Assembly (NCBI GenBank): GCA_021296255.1
Contig: JAGWAU010000001.1
Span: forward strand, 1-64,000
Length of the DNA: 64,000 nucleotides
Direction: 5' to 3'
Source of the DNA: Alphaproteobacteria bacterium
Lineage (GTDB): Bacteria; Pseudomonadota; Alphaproteobacteria; UBA2966
Shown here: piece by piece, positions 44,521 to 54,641 of the stretch
Numbering within the stretch: the first letter of the stretch is position 1
Layout of the letters: the number at the start of each line of letters is the position of its first letter
Notes under the pieces: model-generated
Databases searched by the model: none
What the model saw: the letters and a program-made list of their open reading frames with translations, nothing else
What the model was told of the DNA's origin: nothing
Position numbers and translations under genes: made by a program

Positions 44521-46485
44521 ATGGGTAAAATCATCGGCATCGATCTCGGCACCACCAACTCCTGCGTCGCCGTCATGGAGGGCGGTGACGCGAAAGTCAT
44601 AGAGAACGCCGAGGGCGGACGAACGACGCCGTCCATGGTCGCCTTCACCGAGGATGGTGAGCGCCTCGTAGGACAGCCCGCCAAACGCCAAGCCGTGACG
44701 AACCCCGAGAACACCCTGTTTGCGATCAAGCGCCTTATCGGGCGCACCTTCGACGATCCGATGACCCGGAAGGACGTCGACATGGTGCCCTACAAGATCA
44801 CCAAGGCGGACAGTGGTGATGCCTGGGTCGAAGCGCGCAACGAGACCTACGCGCCGAGTCAGATCAGCGCCTTCATCCTGCAGAAAATGAAGGAGACGGC
44901 CGAGTCCTATGTGGGCGAGACGGTGGACGAGGCGGTCATCACGGTACCCGCCTACTTCAATGACGCTCAACGGCAAGCCACCAAAGATGCCGGCCGGATC
45001 GCCGGGCTTGACGTCAAGCGCATCATAAACGAGCCGACCGCCGCGGCGTTGGCGTACGGTCTGGATAAGGGCGACAACCGGACCATCGCCGTCTACGACC
45101 TGGGCGGCGGCACCTTCGACATCTCCATCCTCGAGCTCGGCGACGGCGTATTCGAGGTCAAGTCGACGAACGGAGATACCTTCCTCGGCGGTGAGGACTT
45201 CGACAAGCGTATCATCGATTATCTCGCCGACGAGTTCAAGAAGGAGCAGGGCATCGACCTCCGCCAGGACAAACTCGCCCTGCAACGGCTCAAGGAAGCA
45301 GCCGAGAAGGCCAAGATCGAACTGTCCAGCGCGACACAGACGGAAGTGAACCTGCCGTTCATCACGGCGGACCAGTCGGGACCGAAGCACCTCACCATGA
45401 AGATGACGCGGGCCAAGCTGGAGGCCCTGGTCGAGGACCTTGTCGAGCGAACCGTGGAGCCCTGCAAGCATGCGCTCAAGGACGCCGGCCTCTCCGCCGG
45501 CGACATCCAGGAAGTCGTGCTTGTCGGGGGCATGACCCGCATGCCCAAAGTGATCGAGACGGTGAAGAACTTCTTCGGCCGCGACCCCCACAAAGGGGTC
45601 AATCCCGACGAAGTCGTCGCGCTCGGCGCGGCCATCCAGGCGGGCGTGCTCCAGGGTGATATCAAGGACGTTCTGCTCCTGGACGTCACGCCGCTTTCGC
45701 TGGGTATCGAGACGCTCGGCGGGGTGTTTACGCGCCTGATCGAACGCAACACGACCATCCCCACGAAGAAGAGCCAGGTCTTCTCCACGGCGGAGGATAG
45801 TCAGAGCGCCGTCACCATTCGCGTTTTTCAGGGCGAGCGGGAGATGGCGTCCGACAACAAGCTGTTGGGCCAGTTCGACCTGGTCGGCATTCCGCCGGCG
45901 CCGCGTGGTATCCCTCAGATCGAGGTGACGTTCGACATCGATGCCAACGGCATCGTGAACGTTTCGGCCAAGGACAAGGGCACGGGCAAAGAGCAGCAGA
46001 TCCGGATCCAGGCGTCGGGCGGACTTTCCGATTCGGAAATCGAGCAGATGGTGAAGGACGCGGAACAGCATGCGTCGGAAGATCAGAAACGCCGCGAGCT
46101 TGCGGAGAGCCGAAATCAGGCCGAGGCGTTGATCCACGCCACCAACAAAAGCCTCGAAGAATTCGGTGATCAAGTCAGCGCCGAGGAGAAGTCGGCGATC
46201 GAAAGCGACCTCGAGGCCCTGAAGACGGCGATGGAGGGCGAAGACGCCGAGGAGATCCAAAGCAAGTCCCAGAACCTGGCTCAGTCATCCATGAAACTCG
46301 GCGAGGCCATGTACAAGGCGCAGGCCGAAGAGGCTGGCGCCGGGCCCGATATGAGCGAGATGGGCGACGGGCCGTCAGCGGACGCGGGCGATGGATCCGG
46401 CGAGTCGATGGCCGGCGGTGACAATGTCGTCGACGCCGATTTCGAAGAGGTCGAAGACGAGGAAAAACGGGACAAGTCGGCCTAG
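44521..46485 (+). CDS. dnaK: Molecular chaperone DnaK (Hsp70)
   Basis: An ATP-driven chaperone of 654 residues. The nucleotide-binding domain (1-about 385) includes [34 protein letters not shown] and [10 protein letters not shown]. The substrate-binding beta domain and helical lid follow (from about 395), ending in a Gly/Asp-rich tail with the conserved EEVEDEE. It has an excellent AAAGGAG Shine-Dalgarno 6-8 nt before ATG 44521. Operon partner dnaJ follows at 87 nt. The preceding heat-shock-like promoter fits RpoH control. Confidence 0.98.
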   Translation: MGKIIGIDLGTTNSCVAVMEGGDAKVIENAEGGRTTPSMVAFTEDGERLVGQPAKRQAVTNPENTLFAIKRLIGRTFDDPMTRKDVDMVPYKITKADSGDAWVEARNETYAPSQISAFILQKMKETAESYVGETVDEAVITVPAYFNDAQRQATKDAGRIAGLDVKRIINEPTAAALAYGLDKGDNRTIAVYDLGGGTFDISILELGDGVFEVKSTNGDTFLGGEDFDKRIIDYLADEFKKEQGIDLRQDKLALQRLKEAAEKAKIELSSATQTEVNLPFITADQSGPKHLTMKMTRAKLEALVEDLVERTVEPCKHALKDAGLSAGDIQEVVLVGGMTRMPKVIETVKNFFGRDPHKGVNPDEVVALGAAIQAGVLQGDIKDVLLLDVTPLSLGIETLGGVFTRLIERNTTIPTKKSQVFSTAEDSQSAVTIRVFQGEREMASDNKLLGQFDLVGIPPAPRGIPQIEVTFDIDANGIVNVSAKDKGTGKEQQIRIQASGGLSDSEIEQMVKDAEQHASEDQKRRELAESRNQAEALIHATNKSLEEFGDQVSAEEKSAIESDLEALKTAMEGEDAEEIQSKSQNLAQSSMKLGEAMYKAQAEEAGAGPDMSEMGDGPSADAGDGSGESMAGGDNVVDADFEEVEDEEKRDKSA

Positions 46486-46572
46486 ACCGGACCCGTGTCA
46501 CGGACCGAGACGGGAACGAGCCCGCCCCGACCGTATTCGAACCGCGAATCGCTGCCCGCCGGAACCTAGCGC

Positions 46573-47709
46573 ATGGCCAAGTCGGATTACTACGATCTGC
46601 TCGGCGTCCAACGCAGCGCCTCACCGGACGACATCAAGAAGGCCTACCGGAAGCTGGCCATGAAATACCATCCGGACCAGAATCCGGATGACGCTGCCGC
46701 CGAACAAAAATTCAAGGAAGTCAGCGAGGCCTACGACGTTCTGTCCGACGGGCAAAAGCGTGCCGCCTACGATCAGTTCGGCCATGCCGCCTTCGATCAG
46801 ACCGGGGGACCGGGGCCCGGCGGCTTCGAGTTTTCCTTCGGCGGCGGATCCTTCGCCGACGTCTTCGACGACCTGTTTGGTGAGTTCATGGGCGGTCAGC
46901 GGCGACCCCGGGGCGCCGGCGCTCGAGGGACCGACCTCCGTTACAACCTGGAGATCTCTCTTGAGGATGCCTTCAAAGGCCGCAAAGCCGAGGTCAACGT
47001 ACCCTCGACCGTGTCCTGCGAGGGTTGCCGCGGCACCGGAGCACGCGACGCTGCGGAACCGACAGCCTGTGGCACGTGCCAGGGCGCGGGCAAGGTTCGT
47101 GCCCAGCAGGGTTTCTTCACGATCGAACGCACCTGTCCGACCTGTCAGGGCGCAGGCTACGTCATCGAGGATCCCTGCCCAACCTGCCGCGGCAGCGGCC
47201 GGACGGCCAAGACGAGGACCCTCAATGTCGACATCCCTCAAGGCGTCGAGGATGGGACGCGGATCCGACTCTCGGGTGAGGGTGAGGCTGGCGCGCGCGG
47301 CGCGCCGCCGGGCGATCTCTACATTTTTATCTCCATCCAGCCGCACAACCTGTTCCAGCGCGATGGCTTGAGTCTTCACTGCCGGGTGCCGATCCCGATG
47401 ACTACCGCCGCCCTTGGCGGCGAAGTCGAGGTGCCGACCCTCGACGGCAGACGCTCCCGGGTGTCCATCCCGGCCGGCACGCAGACGGGCACACAATTCC
47501 GCCTGAAGGGCAAGGGCATGCCTGCCTTACGCGGCCGTGGCGTTGGCGACCTCTATATCCAGTCCACCGTCGAGACACCCCGCAACCTGACCTCGCGCCA
47601 GAAGGACCTGCTGCGCGAGTTCGAAAGAGGCGGCAGCGAGAAGACCAATCCCGAATCCGAGAGCTTCCTGTCCAAAGTCAAGGATATGTGGGAGGACCTC
47701 ACCGAATAG
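46573..47709 (+). CDS. dnaJ: Co-chaperone DnaJ
   Basis: Full-length type I Hsp40 of 378 residues. It has an N-terminal J-domain with HPD ([10 protein letters not shown]), a Gly/Phe-rich linker ([15 protein letters not shown]), four CxxCxGxG zinc repeats ([33 protein letters not shown]) and the C-terminal substrate-binding domain. It stimulates DnaK ATPase and delivers clients. It is followed by dapB at 119 nt, an arrangement common in alphaproteobacteria. Confidence 0.97.
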   Translation: MAKSDYYDLLGVQRSASPDDIKKAYRKLAMKYHPDQNPDDAAAEQKFKEVSEAYDVLSDGQKRAAYDQFGHAAFDQTGGPGPGGFEFSFGGGSFADVFDDLFGEFMGGQRRPRGAGARGTDLRYNLEISLEDAFKGRKAEVNVPSTVSCEGCRGTGARDAAEPTACGTCQGAGKVRAQQGFFTIERTCPTCQGAGYVIEDPCPTCRGSGRTAKTRTLNVDIPQGVEDGTRIRLSGEGEAGARGAPPGDLYIFISIQPHNLFQRDGLSLHCRVPIPMTTAALGGEVEVPTLDGRRSRVSIPAGTQTGTQFRLKGKGMPALRGRGVGDLYIQSTVETPRNLTSRQKDLLREFERGGSEKTNPESESFLSKVKDMWEDLTE

Positions 47710-47828
47710 GTGGGTACTCCGCGGCGACGACCCCGAAGCACCACGATTTCTCCTCGATTTCCCTTCGTTTGCTCGGCGCTGGCGAGCCGGTAAGGTGTCC
47801 GCACCAACGCGCCGTGGGGAGTGGGACA

Positions 47829-48656
47829 ATGACCACCGAAGCGACGAACGAGATCAAGGTCGGAATTACCGGCTGTGCAGGACGCATGGGGCGGGTGCTG
47901 CTGCGGCAGGTCGCCGGACACGGGCGATGTGCCATCGTCGGCGGCAGCGAGCACGGGGACAACGAGGCCATCGGCCTCGACATCGGTGAGCTTGCCGGCA
48001 TCGGAACCCTGGGACTTACCGTGGAGCGGAGCGCCAAACCCGTGTTCGAGGCAGCGGACGTGATCCTCGATTTCACGGCACCGGCCGCGACGGCCCGCCA
48101 TGCGGAGCTCGCAGCGGAAACTGGCGCCGCCTTGGTGGCCGGAACCACGGGACTGGACCCCGACCAGGAGAAGGCCGTTACGGAAGCGTCCGCCAAGACG
48201 GCCATCGTACGTGCCGCGAACATGAGCGTCGGTGTCAATCTTCTGCTCTCCCTGACCCGGCGCGTCGCCGCCACGCTTGGACCCGACTTCGACATCGAAA
48301 TCCTTGAGATGCACCACCGGCACAAGGTGGATGCACCGTCGGGCACCGCGTTGGCGCTCGGCCGCGCGGCGGCATCGGGTCGCGGCGTCAACCACGACGA
48401 CGTTGCCGATCGTGGACGCGACGGCATCACCGGCGAGCGCCGGCGTGGCGATATCGGGTACGCCGCACTGCGCGGAGGAAACGTCGCGGGCGAGCACGCT
48501 GTAATCTTCGCCGCGGATAACGAACGCGTCGAACTCGTCCATAAGGCGACCGACCGGGCGATATTCGCGCGCGGCGCCCTCGCTGCCGCGATCTGGCTCA
48601 AGGGCAAGCCCCCGGGGCTGTATTCGATGGCCGATGTCTTGGGCGTAGAGGCCTGA
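47829..48656 (+). CDS. dapB: 4-hydroxy-tetrahydrodipicolinate reductase
   Basis: DapB reduces 4-hydroxy-tetrahydrodipicolinate to tetrahydrodipicolinate with NAD(P)H, on the pathway to diaminopimelate and lysine. The 275 residues contain the Rossmann GITGCAGRMGRVLLRQ, the AGTTGLD segment, MHHRHKVDAPSGTALALG with the catalytic His and Lys, and the C-terminal LAAAIWLKGKPPGLYSMADVLG. ATG 47829 is the first consistent start; the open frame extends further upstream but lacks family sequence. It ends 9 nt before the convergent transporter stop. Confidence 0.96.
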   Translation: MTTEATNEIKVGITGCAGRMGRVLLRQVAGHGRCAIVGGSEHGDNEAIGLDIGELAGIGTLGLTVERSAKPVFEAADVILDFTAPAATARHAELAAETGAALVAGTTGLDPDQEKAVTEASAKTAIVRAANMSVGVNLLLSLTRRVAATLGPDFDIEILEMHHRHKVDAPSGTALALGRAAASGRGVNHDDVADRGRDGITGERRRGDIGYAALRGGNVAGEHAVIFAADNERVELVHKATDRAIFARGALAAAIWLKGKPPGLYSMADVLGVEA

Positions 48657-48665
48657 GAACGGTGA

Positions 48666-49556
48666 TCAAGGTCGCCGCGTTACCACGATTCCGGCAAGGA
48701 TGATCAGCAGGGCGAACAAGGACCGAAGGGTCGGGGTCTCGCCCGCCAGCATGACGCCGAGACCGACGCCGACAGGCGGGATCAGGTAGTTTACGAACGA
48801 CACGAACGTCGCGCCGACCGTGCGGACGAGCCGGAAATAGACGATATAGGCAAGCGTCGTGCTCAGCACGCCGAGCGCCGCGATCGCGATCACGGACTCC
48901 TGCGACGGCGCGAGCTCCCACGGATGATCCACGACGGTGCTCACCGGCACCGCCCAGGCGGTTGCGCAGACGAGGGCCGCGGCTGCCGCACTCGCCGATG
49001 ACCCGGCGGTCACGCGGCGGGCCAGGATATTCGTACAGGCGTAGGAGAGCGCCGCGCCCACGACGGCCAGTTGGGAGAGCGCGGTGATCCCCAAACCGGC
49101 CAAGGCGTCCCAGCCGACCAGGACGACAACGCCTATCAAGCCAAGACAAGTCCCGCCAAACCGCCGGACACTCAGGCGCTCGTCTTCCGTGAAGACGTGA
49201 GCCAACACCGCCGTGAACAACGGTACCGTGGCGATGAGAATTGCCGCGAGCCCGCTGTCGATCCGAATCTCGCCCCACCCGATCAGAGCGAAGGGGACGA
49301 CATTGCCGAACAACCCCATCAGGGCGAACAACGTCCAATCGTACGACGTGGCCGGCAACCGATGACCCAGCAGCACGACGTAGGACAGCATGAATACCGT
49401 GGCGATCACCAGGCGCCCGGCCACGATCGTGAATGGGGGTACGGTTGCGACGGCGATCTTGATCAGGAGAAAAGCGGCTCCCCACATCAGCGCGAGCGCC
49501 GCGAGCAAGAGATAGTCGCTGCCGGTGGGGGCCGGTCGAAGGGACATGGGCGACAC
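48666..49556 (-). CDS. EamA/DMT superfamily transporter
   Basis: A ten-helix, 296-residue inner membrane protein of the EamA family, with two internal repeats and the usual G..E..L..E pattern (FTEDERLSVRRFGG, LAGETPTLRSLFA). YdcZ/RhaT-type metabolite exporters look like this; no substrate is evident. It stands alone after dapB, in convergent orientation. Confidence 0.85.
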   Translation of the reverse strand: MSPMSLRPAPTGSDYLLLAALALMWGAAFLLIKIAVATVPPFTIVAGRLVIATVFMLSYVVLLGHRLPATSYDWTLFALMGLFGNVVPFALIGWGEIRIDSGLAAILIATVPLFTAVLAHVFTEDERLSVRRFGGTCLGLIGVVVLVGWDALAGLGITALSQLAVVGAALSYACTNILARRVTAGSSASAAAAALVCATAWAVPVSTVVDHPWELAPSQESVIAIAALGVLSTTLAYIVYFRLVRTVGATFVSFVNYLIPPVGVGLGVMLAGETPTLRSLFALLIILAGIVVTRRP

Positions 49557-49685
49557 CCCCGCGGACGGTGGTGCGATGACTCGGGCCGCGCGTGTGTATC
49601 AGGTGCCTAGCCAGGCGGCAAGCGTGCCGCTCCATATCACTCCATGGCGCGCAGGGTAGGACATCGATGCCAAGCGGACACCGGA

Positions 49686-50645
49686 TCAAGCCGCCGTCTG
49701 CCCCCGTTCCTCGTGCCGGGCGGCCTCCCACCCCAGGAGGGCGCGCTTGCGGACATGACCCCAGCGGTAGCCGGTGATCAGGCCCGATTTATGAATCACC
49801 CGGTGGCAAGGCACGAGATAGGAAACCGAATTGCGGCCGACGGCCGATCCCACCGCGCGCGAAGCGTTCGGCTTCCCGAGATAGGCTCCCAAGGCTTCAT
49901 AGGTGGTCACGCAGCCCGGCGGTATCCGCATCAACGCCTCCCAGACGCGAATCTGGAAATTCGTGCCCTTGAGGACGAGACGGAGCGGTTGTCCCCGACC
50001 GATGTCGTCGCCGAAGATCCGCGCCGCGACCAGAGAGGTCGCTCGGGGTTCATGTCGAAGCGCGGCCAAGGACCATTGGGCGCCGAGATTCCGGAGCGCG
50101 GATTCGCGGTCGCTCTCGACGAAGGCGAGGCCGCAGACCCCCCTTTCGGTGAGAAAGATCAGACACTCGCCGAAGGGCGACGAATGGAACCCGTAACGGA
50201 CAATCAAGCCGGACCCGAGCTCCTTGTACTCACCCGGCGTCATAGCCTCGCAAGACACGAACAGATCGTGCAAGCGCCCCGGACCCGACAGGCCGACCTC
50301 GAAGGCAGCGTCCAAGACGCTGCGCGACTCACGCAGGGCCTCCTTCGCATAGCCGACGGTGAGGTATTGCAGAAACCGCTTGGGCGTGATCCCCGCCCAA
50401 CGGCGGAACAGCCGCTGGAAGTGAAACTCGCTCATGTTCACGGCGGCGGCGACGTCGGACAGTTCCGGTTGATCGCGGACATGGTCCTCGAGATATCGGA
50501 TGGCCGCGCCGACCCGCTCATAGTCCCGCGCCTTTTGTGTGGAGGTTTGCCGTTTCACTTCAGTCATCCCGTATTCCGCGACATTGCCTGCGTCCGAGAC
50601 GAGCTTCGGTCGCAAGGACTCGTTCGTGCCGTCTCCGTGGCTCAT
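49686..50645 (-). CDS. AraC-type HTH fused to methylated-DNA-[protein]-cysteine methyltransferase
   Basis: This Ada-like protein of 319 residues repairs O6-methylguanine by irreversible transfer to its own Cys280 in LVPCHRVIHKSG. An N-terminal AraC helix-turn-helix (about 40-140, VGAAIRYLEDHVRDQPEL, FHFQRLFRRWAGITPKRF) precedes the methyltransferase domain. The zinc-binding N-terminal domain of Escherichia coli Ada, which repairs phosphotriesters and switches the regulator, is missing, so the HTH is probably controlled differently or is vestigial. An internal ATG at 50567 would remove 26 residues and is an alternative start. Confidence 0.9.
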   Translation of the reverse strand: MSHGDGTNESLRPKLVSDAGNVAEYGMTEVKRQTSTQKARDYERVGAAIRYLEDHVRDQPELSDVAAAVNMSEFHFQRLFRRWAGITPKRFLQYLTVGYAKEALRESRSVLDAAFEVGLSGPGRLHDLFVSCEAMTPGEYKELGSGLIVRYGFHSSPFGECLIFLTERGVCGLAFVESDRESALRNLGAQWSLAALRHEPRATSLVAARIFGDDIGRGQPLRLVLKGTNFQIRVWEALMRIPPGCVTTYEALGAYLGKPNASRAVGSAVGRNSVSYLVPCHRVIHKSGLITGYRWGHVRKRALLGWEAARHEERGQTAA

Positions 50646-50714
50646 GCGGGAGAACGTGGCAGTTCGCGGTGCGTACGACCACCCGATTCTTGCTGACCTG
50701 TCAGCCGTGTCTCG

Positions 50715-51233
50715 TCACGGTGATCGCACTTGGGGCAGTTCCCGCCAGCGTGCCAGAGCATCCCGGAGGGCGTTCGCGAACTCCAGACGCTCCTCGGCCG
50801 TGAGGAACCCTCCCAGACTGACTTGCCGTCCGTGGCTCGAGAGAACGAGCCGGCTGTCGTGGCGAGGGGGCGATTCGAGGGTCACCCGTACCCAATAGGG
50901 CGCAAAACGCCACTCGCGAAGCCGCCCGTTCGGGAACTGCCGGGTCACGATCAGTTCATCGCCACTCAGGGACACAGTCTCCACGAGGCGTCCCGAACGG
51001 TAGTTGAGGCGGAACGCCAGGTAGAGAAGCGCGACGTCGAGGCCGAAGAACCCGAACACGGGCCACGCCCCGACTGACAGAAAAGCCAGTCCAGCCGTAA
51101 AGCAGAGCGCGGAGACCGCGGCCATCAGCAGCCAAAACCCCAAGGGACTCAGCGACCGATGTGGCCGCAGCTCGGCGTCGAACAGCGGTCTTTGACGATC
51201 CGGGTCCCGAGTCACGTGCGGGGGTAGATGCAT
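50715..51233 (-). CDS. DUF2244 integral membrane protein
   Basis: A 172-residue protein with two adjacent membrane helices (LGFWLLMAAVSALCFTAG, FFGLDVALLYLAFRLNYR) and a cytoplasmic C-terminal domain containing GDELIVTRQFPNG, matching the DUF2244 family of alphaproteobacteria. Function is unknown; the family is often linked to cytochrome oxidase gene regions. Here it sits divergent from nth. Nearly full length by family standards. Confidence 0.8.
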   Translation of the reverse strand: MHLPPHVTRDPDRQRPLFDAELRPHRSLSPLGFWLLMAAVSALCFTAGLAFLSVGAWPVFGFFGLDVALLYLAFRLNYRSGRLVETVSLSGDELIVTRQFPNGRLREWRFAPYWVRVTLESPPRHDSRLVLSSHGRQVSLGGFLTAEERLEFANALRDALARWRELPQVRSP

Positions 51234-51341
51234 GTCCGGATGTTAGATTGGGCGGGGCACAGTCGGCAAACCGCTCCGATACCCCGTCGAACAGGTGCAG
51301 CCCTTTACCGGTGCCGATGAGACTCGATATACGATGACGCC

Positions 51342-51977
51342 ATGAGGCGCGCCAACGTCGACGAGATGTTCAAACGGCTGTCCACCGAGAACCCGGCACC
51401 CAGGACCGAACTCGTCTCCACCTCCCCCTTCACGATGCTGGTCGCCGTCGTGCTCTCGGCCCAGGCCACGGACGTCGGCGTCAACAAGGCGACTCCGGCG
51501 CTGTTCGCCGCGGCCGACACGCCGGAGAAGATGGTCAGGCTGGGGGAGGCCGAAGTCAGGAACTACATCCGTTCCATCGGCCTGTACCAGGCGAAGGCCA
51601 GGAACATCATCGCTCTCAGCAAAATGCTGATCGAGGAGCATGGCGGTGAGGTTCCGGACGACCGGGAGGCTCTGGAAAAGCTTCCCGGCGTCGGGCGCAA
51701 GACGGCAAACGTGGTCCTCAACAATGTCTACAACCGGCCGACCATCGCGGTGGACACCCACGTGTTCCGGGTTTCGAACCGGACCGGCCTCGCGCCGGGG
51801 GAGACACCGCTCGCCGTCGAGCAGAAGCTGGAGAAGGTCGTCCCCGAGACCTGGAAACTGCACGCGCATCATTGGCTCATCTTGCATGGGCGTTACGTCT
51901 GCAAGGCGCGAAAGCCCGATTGTCCGACCTGTACCGTTGCCGATCTGTGTGCCTACAAGGCCAAAACCATGGCCTGA
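51342..51977 (+). CDS. nth: Endonuclease III
   Basis: Nth excises oxidised pyrimidines and cleaves the AP site. The 211 residues carry the helix-hairpin-helix LPGVGRKTANVVL with the catalytic Lys, VDTHVFRVSNR with the catalytic Asp, and a C-terminal [4Fe-4S] motif C-x6-C-x2-C-x5-C (CKARKPDCPTCTVADLC). Intact and typical. Together with the Fpg-like gene at 6 kb and the alkyltransferase at 50 kb it gives the window three base-repair activities. Confidence 0.95.
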   Translation: MRRANVDEMFKRLSTENPAPRTELVSTSPFTMLVAVVLSAQATDVGVNKATPALFAAADTPEKMVRLGEAEVRNYIRSIGLYQAKARNIIALSKMLIEEHGGEVPDDREALEKLPGVGRKTANVVLNNVYNRPTIAVDTHVFRVSNRTGLAPGETPLAVEQKLEKVVPETWKLHAHHWLILHGRYVCKARKPDCPTCTVADLCAYKAKTMA

Positions 51978-51988
51978 AGCATTCGGGT

Positions 51989-52723
51989 TCATCCCCCTTG
52001 GCGACGGTGATCGAGGAGCAGGCGTTCAAAGCATCCAGGCGGCACCGCATCGATCCCGCCGCGAGGCAGCAACTCGACATGGGTCACTTGGTAATCCGCG
52101 CCCGCCGCGCTTTCATACAGATAAACGTGCAGGACGCAGCTGTCCCCGGAGAACTGCCAGAACTCCGCCGACGGTTCACGCCGCAACAATGCGGGTGTCC
52201 CGAGCCGGCTCAGGAGATCGCCGCGCCCGACGCCGATGAGCGAAGTCGGCGGTACCTCCGGGTCGGGTTCCTCCGACACCACTTCCTTCGGCTCGACCGA
52301 TACCGTCTCGACGCTTCGAGGCGCCTGATCGGCCGAGCTTTCCTCTGGGCGCCTGTCAAGTTCCGGCGTCTCCGCGACAACCGTTACCGTTGCGGCGTCC
52401 CGGGTTTCGGCTTCGGCCAGCATGTCGCTCGCCGTCGAGCTCTCGGCCGTTCCGCCTTCATCCCGTTCGACCGCCTTTTCGGGCGCGAGCGCGGCTACTT
52501 CCGGTTCGGAGGGTGCCGCCGGGGCCGTGGTCGGGGACAGCCCTACAGCCACCACAGCCGGTCGCGGCGGCGGCGCGTAAGAGGCGGCCGGTGGGGCCTC
52601 TCCCGTGTGGAGGCATCCCGCGGTACTCAAAGCCACGAGGCCAGCCAGAATCCACCCGTGACACGGGGCGGGCCGCGGCACCGCTGTCCGTACAGGGCGG
52701 ACTTTCTTCGACCCGACGCTCAC
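51989..52723 (-). CDS. Putative lipoprotein with Pro/Glu/Ala-rich linker and BamE-like C-terminal domain
   Basis: A 244-residue protein with an N-terminal membrane anchor ending in a lipobox STAGC (Cys37). A long low-complexity linker rich in Ala, Pro, Glu and Val follows (about 42-165). The compact C-terminal domain has TSLIGVGRGDLLSRLGTP and AEFWQFSGDSCVLHVYLY, a pattern like SmpA/BamE modules in which a Cys-containing strand follows LxxLGxP. The ATG overlaps the preceding membrane gene's stop by 4 nt. Probably anchored in the outer membrane; a role in envelope assembly is only suggested. Confidence 0.65.
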   Translation of the reverse strand: MSVGSKKVRPVRTAVPRPAPCHGWILAGLVALSTAGCLHTGEAPPAASYAPPPRPAVVAVGLSPTTAPAAPSEPEVAALAPEKAVERDEGGTAESSTASDMLAEAETRDAATVTVVAETPELDRRPEESSADQAPRSVETVSVEPKEVVSEEPDPEVPPTSLIGVGRGDLLSRLGTPALLRREPSAEFWQFSGDSCVLHVYLYESAAGADYQVTHVELLPRGGIDAVPPGCFERLLLDHRRQGG

Positions 52724-53400
52724 GCCGCCTCATCCGCGTGCAGCAACCGAAAGATATGCGCCATGGCCGCCACGCCAATGACGGGCGCAAACAGATTCAC
52801 GATCGGTATGGTGAACAAGAAGGTAATAACGACCCCCGACAGGAACAGGCGCCGCCTGTTGGCCTTGCGAAGCATCTCCGCCGCGCCCGCGTCCAACCGC
52901 CTCAGCGAGACGAGCTCGTAATACTCACGGCTCAGCAAGTAACCATTGAGACAATAGAAGATCGCCAGAGCGAGCGGCGGAAACCAGAACGTAATCAGAT
53001 AGAGGGGAAGCGCCAGCAAATTGAGCGCGAGGGTCACGCCGGCGAAGCGCAACGACACCACGATTGCCGTCGAGATGGGGACTGATCGCGCCGGCGGATC
53101 GTCCGGGTAATGACGCTCCTCCACGGCCGCCACGATCTCCTCGAGAAACAGGGCGACGAAGAAAGAGACCACGGCGGGAAACAACAGCCACGTCACCACG
53201 GCCACGGCGACGCCACCCAGGACGCCGACAAGCCATTCGATCAGCCAAAACGTGAAGAAGTCCGTTCCCGCGAGGAATAACCAGACCACGACCGCGAGGC
53301 CGGTGAACACTGCGACCGCCAACGACAGCGAGCGCAGCAGAACCCGACGGAAAGCGGGATCGGACAGCTGGCGTATGGCGAGCGCGAACGGCCTGATCAC
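52720..53400 (-). CDS. EI24/CysZ-like membrane protein
   Basis: A 226-residue protein with about five to six hydrophobic segments and the EI24 family features LFLEEIVAAVEERHYPDDPPA and WFPPLALAIFYCLNGYLLSREYYELV. The family includes the sulfate channel CysZ, but alphaproteobacterial members like this are not linked to cysteine genes, and none are nearby. It is coupled (ATGA) to the lipoprotein downstream, so the two may act together in the envelope. Confidence 0.8.
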   Translation of the reverse strand: MIRPFALAIRQLSDPAFRRVLLRSLSLAVAVFTGLAVVVWLFLAGTDFFTFWLIEWLVGVLGGVAVAVVTWLLFPAVVSFFVALFLEEIVAAVEERHYPDDPPARSVPISTAIVVSLRFAGVTLALNLLALPLYLITFWFPPLALAIFYCLNGYLLSREYYELVSLRRLDAGAAEMLRKANRRRLFLSGVVITFLFTIPIVNLFAPVIGVAAMAHIFRLLHADEAA

Positions 53401-53608
53401 GAGACACCATCATTCAATCGGCTGACCCCGTGTACCGCCTCGCTCCATCAGCGACAAGAGCACGCGTGAGCACACTTCGAAAACCGAGACCGGCGGTTTT
53501 GTCGCACACGATCATGCTGCCCCTCCCGCCGCGCGGATGGTTGTGCACTCTGTCGCCGCAAATCGTGCCGTGGTAGTTTGCGGCGCGATCTGGCAACCGT
53601 GGTGGGCA

Positions 53609-54610
53609 ATGAGCGGTGGTCCCCTTGATGTCGTAGGCATCGGAAACGCGATTGTCGACGTGTTATCGCACGCCGATGATGAATTCCTGGTTCGCGAAGG
53701 CCTCGTCAAGGGCAGCATGGCCTTGATCGACACTGTCCGCGCGGAAGCCCTGTATGACTCCATGGGGCCGGCCATCGAAGTATCGGGCGGCTCGGCCGCG
53801 AACACCGTCGCCGGTCTGGCAGGCTTTGGAGGACGGGCCGGCTTCGTGGGTCGAGTCCGTGACGATCAGCTGGGCGCCGTGTTCGCCCACGATTTGCGAG
53901 CGCTCGGTGTCGAGTTCGACGTTGCCCCGGCGACGGAAGGACCGCCTACCGGACGCTGCCTGATCCTGGTCACGCCCGACGCCCAGAGAACCCTGAACAC
54001 GTACCTGGGCGCGGGCGCCGCCCTCGGTCCCGACGACGTCGACGAGGCCCAGGTCGCATGCGCGCAGATCACGTATTTGGAAGGGTATCTCTGGGACCCC
54101 CCTGCCGCAAAGGAGGCGTTTCGAAAGGCGTCGGCGGTCGCGCACGCGTCCGGGCGGAAGATCGCGTTTTCGTTGTCCGACTCTTTTTGCGTGGGTCGAT
54201 GGCGAGAGGAGTTCGTTCACTTGGCGGAGCACGAAATCGACGTGCTCTTCGCCAACGAGGATGAGATCAGGTCCCTCTACCAAGCGAACTCCTTCGACGA
54301 CGCCCTGCGGCACGTCCGGGGACATTGCGAGACCGCGGCGCTGACGCGCTCGGAAAAGGGATCGGTCATCGTCTCCGGCGATGAGATCCATGTCATCGAC
54401 CCGGAGCCCGTCGCGTCCGTCGTCGACACGACCGGGGCCGGAGACCTCTACGCGGCCGGTTTCCTGTTCGGGCTGGCGCGAGGTTTGGATCTGTTCACCT
54501 GCGGTCGGCTCGGTTCGATCGCCGCTAGTGAAGTGATCAGCCACATGGGCGCGCGCCCCGAGATCTCGCTTGCCGAGTTGGCCAAGCGCAAGTTGGGCGA
54601 GATCGCGTGA
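53609..54610 (+). CDS. PfkB family kinase, adenosine kinase-like
   Basis: A 333-residue ribokinase-fold enzyme resembling the adenosine kinase group: DVVGIGNAIVDVLSHADDEFL, GGSAANTVAGLAGFG, and the C-terminal DTTGAGDLYAAGFLFGL with the catalytic Asp of GAGD. It should phosphorylate a nucleoside or sugar, probably adenosine or inosine. ATG 53609 is chosen over the longer frame from 53537, as it matches family length. It is followed at 31 nt by the membrane cyclase; the shared adenine theme is notable but may be chance. Confidence 0.87.
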   Translation: MSGGPLDVVGIGNAIVDVLSHADDEFLVREGLVKGSMALIDTVRAEALYDSMGPAIEVSGGSAANTVAGLAGFGGRAGFVGRVRDDQLGAVFAHDLRALGVEFDVAPATEGPPTGRCLILVTPDAQRTLNTYLGAGAALGPDDVDEAQVACAQITYLEGYLWDPPAAKEAFRKASAVAHASGRKIAFSLSDSFCVGRWREEFVHLAEHEIDVLFANEDEIRSLYQANSFDDALRHVRGHCETAALTRSEKGSVIVSGDEIHVIDPEPVASVVDTTGAGDLYAAGFLFGLARGLDLFTCGRLGSIAASEVISHMGARPEISLAELAKRKLGEIA

Positions 54611-54641
54611 CCGGTCGCTAGCCATCTCGCGATCCGGCCCC

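Noticed and set aside
44461-46260. A 599-codon open frame antisense to dnaK
   Set aside because: Antisense frames over dnaK are a known artefact of its codon use; no family features or ribosome-binding site.
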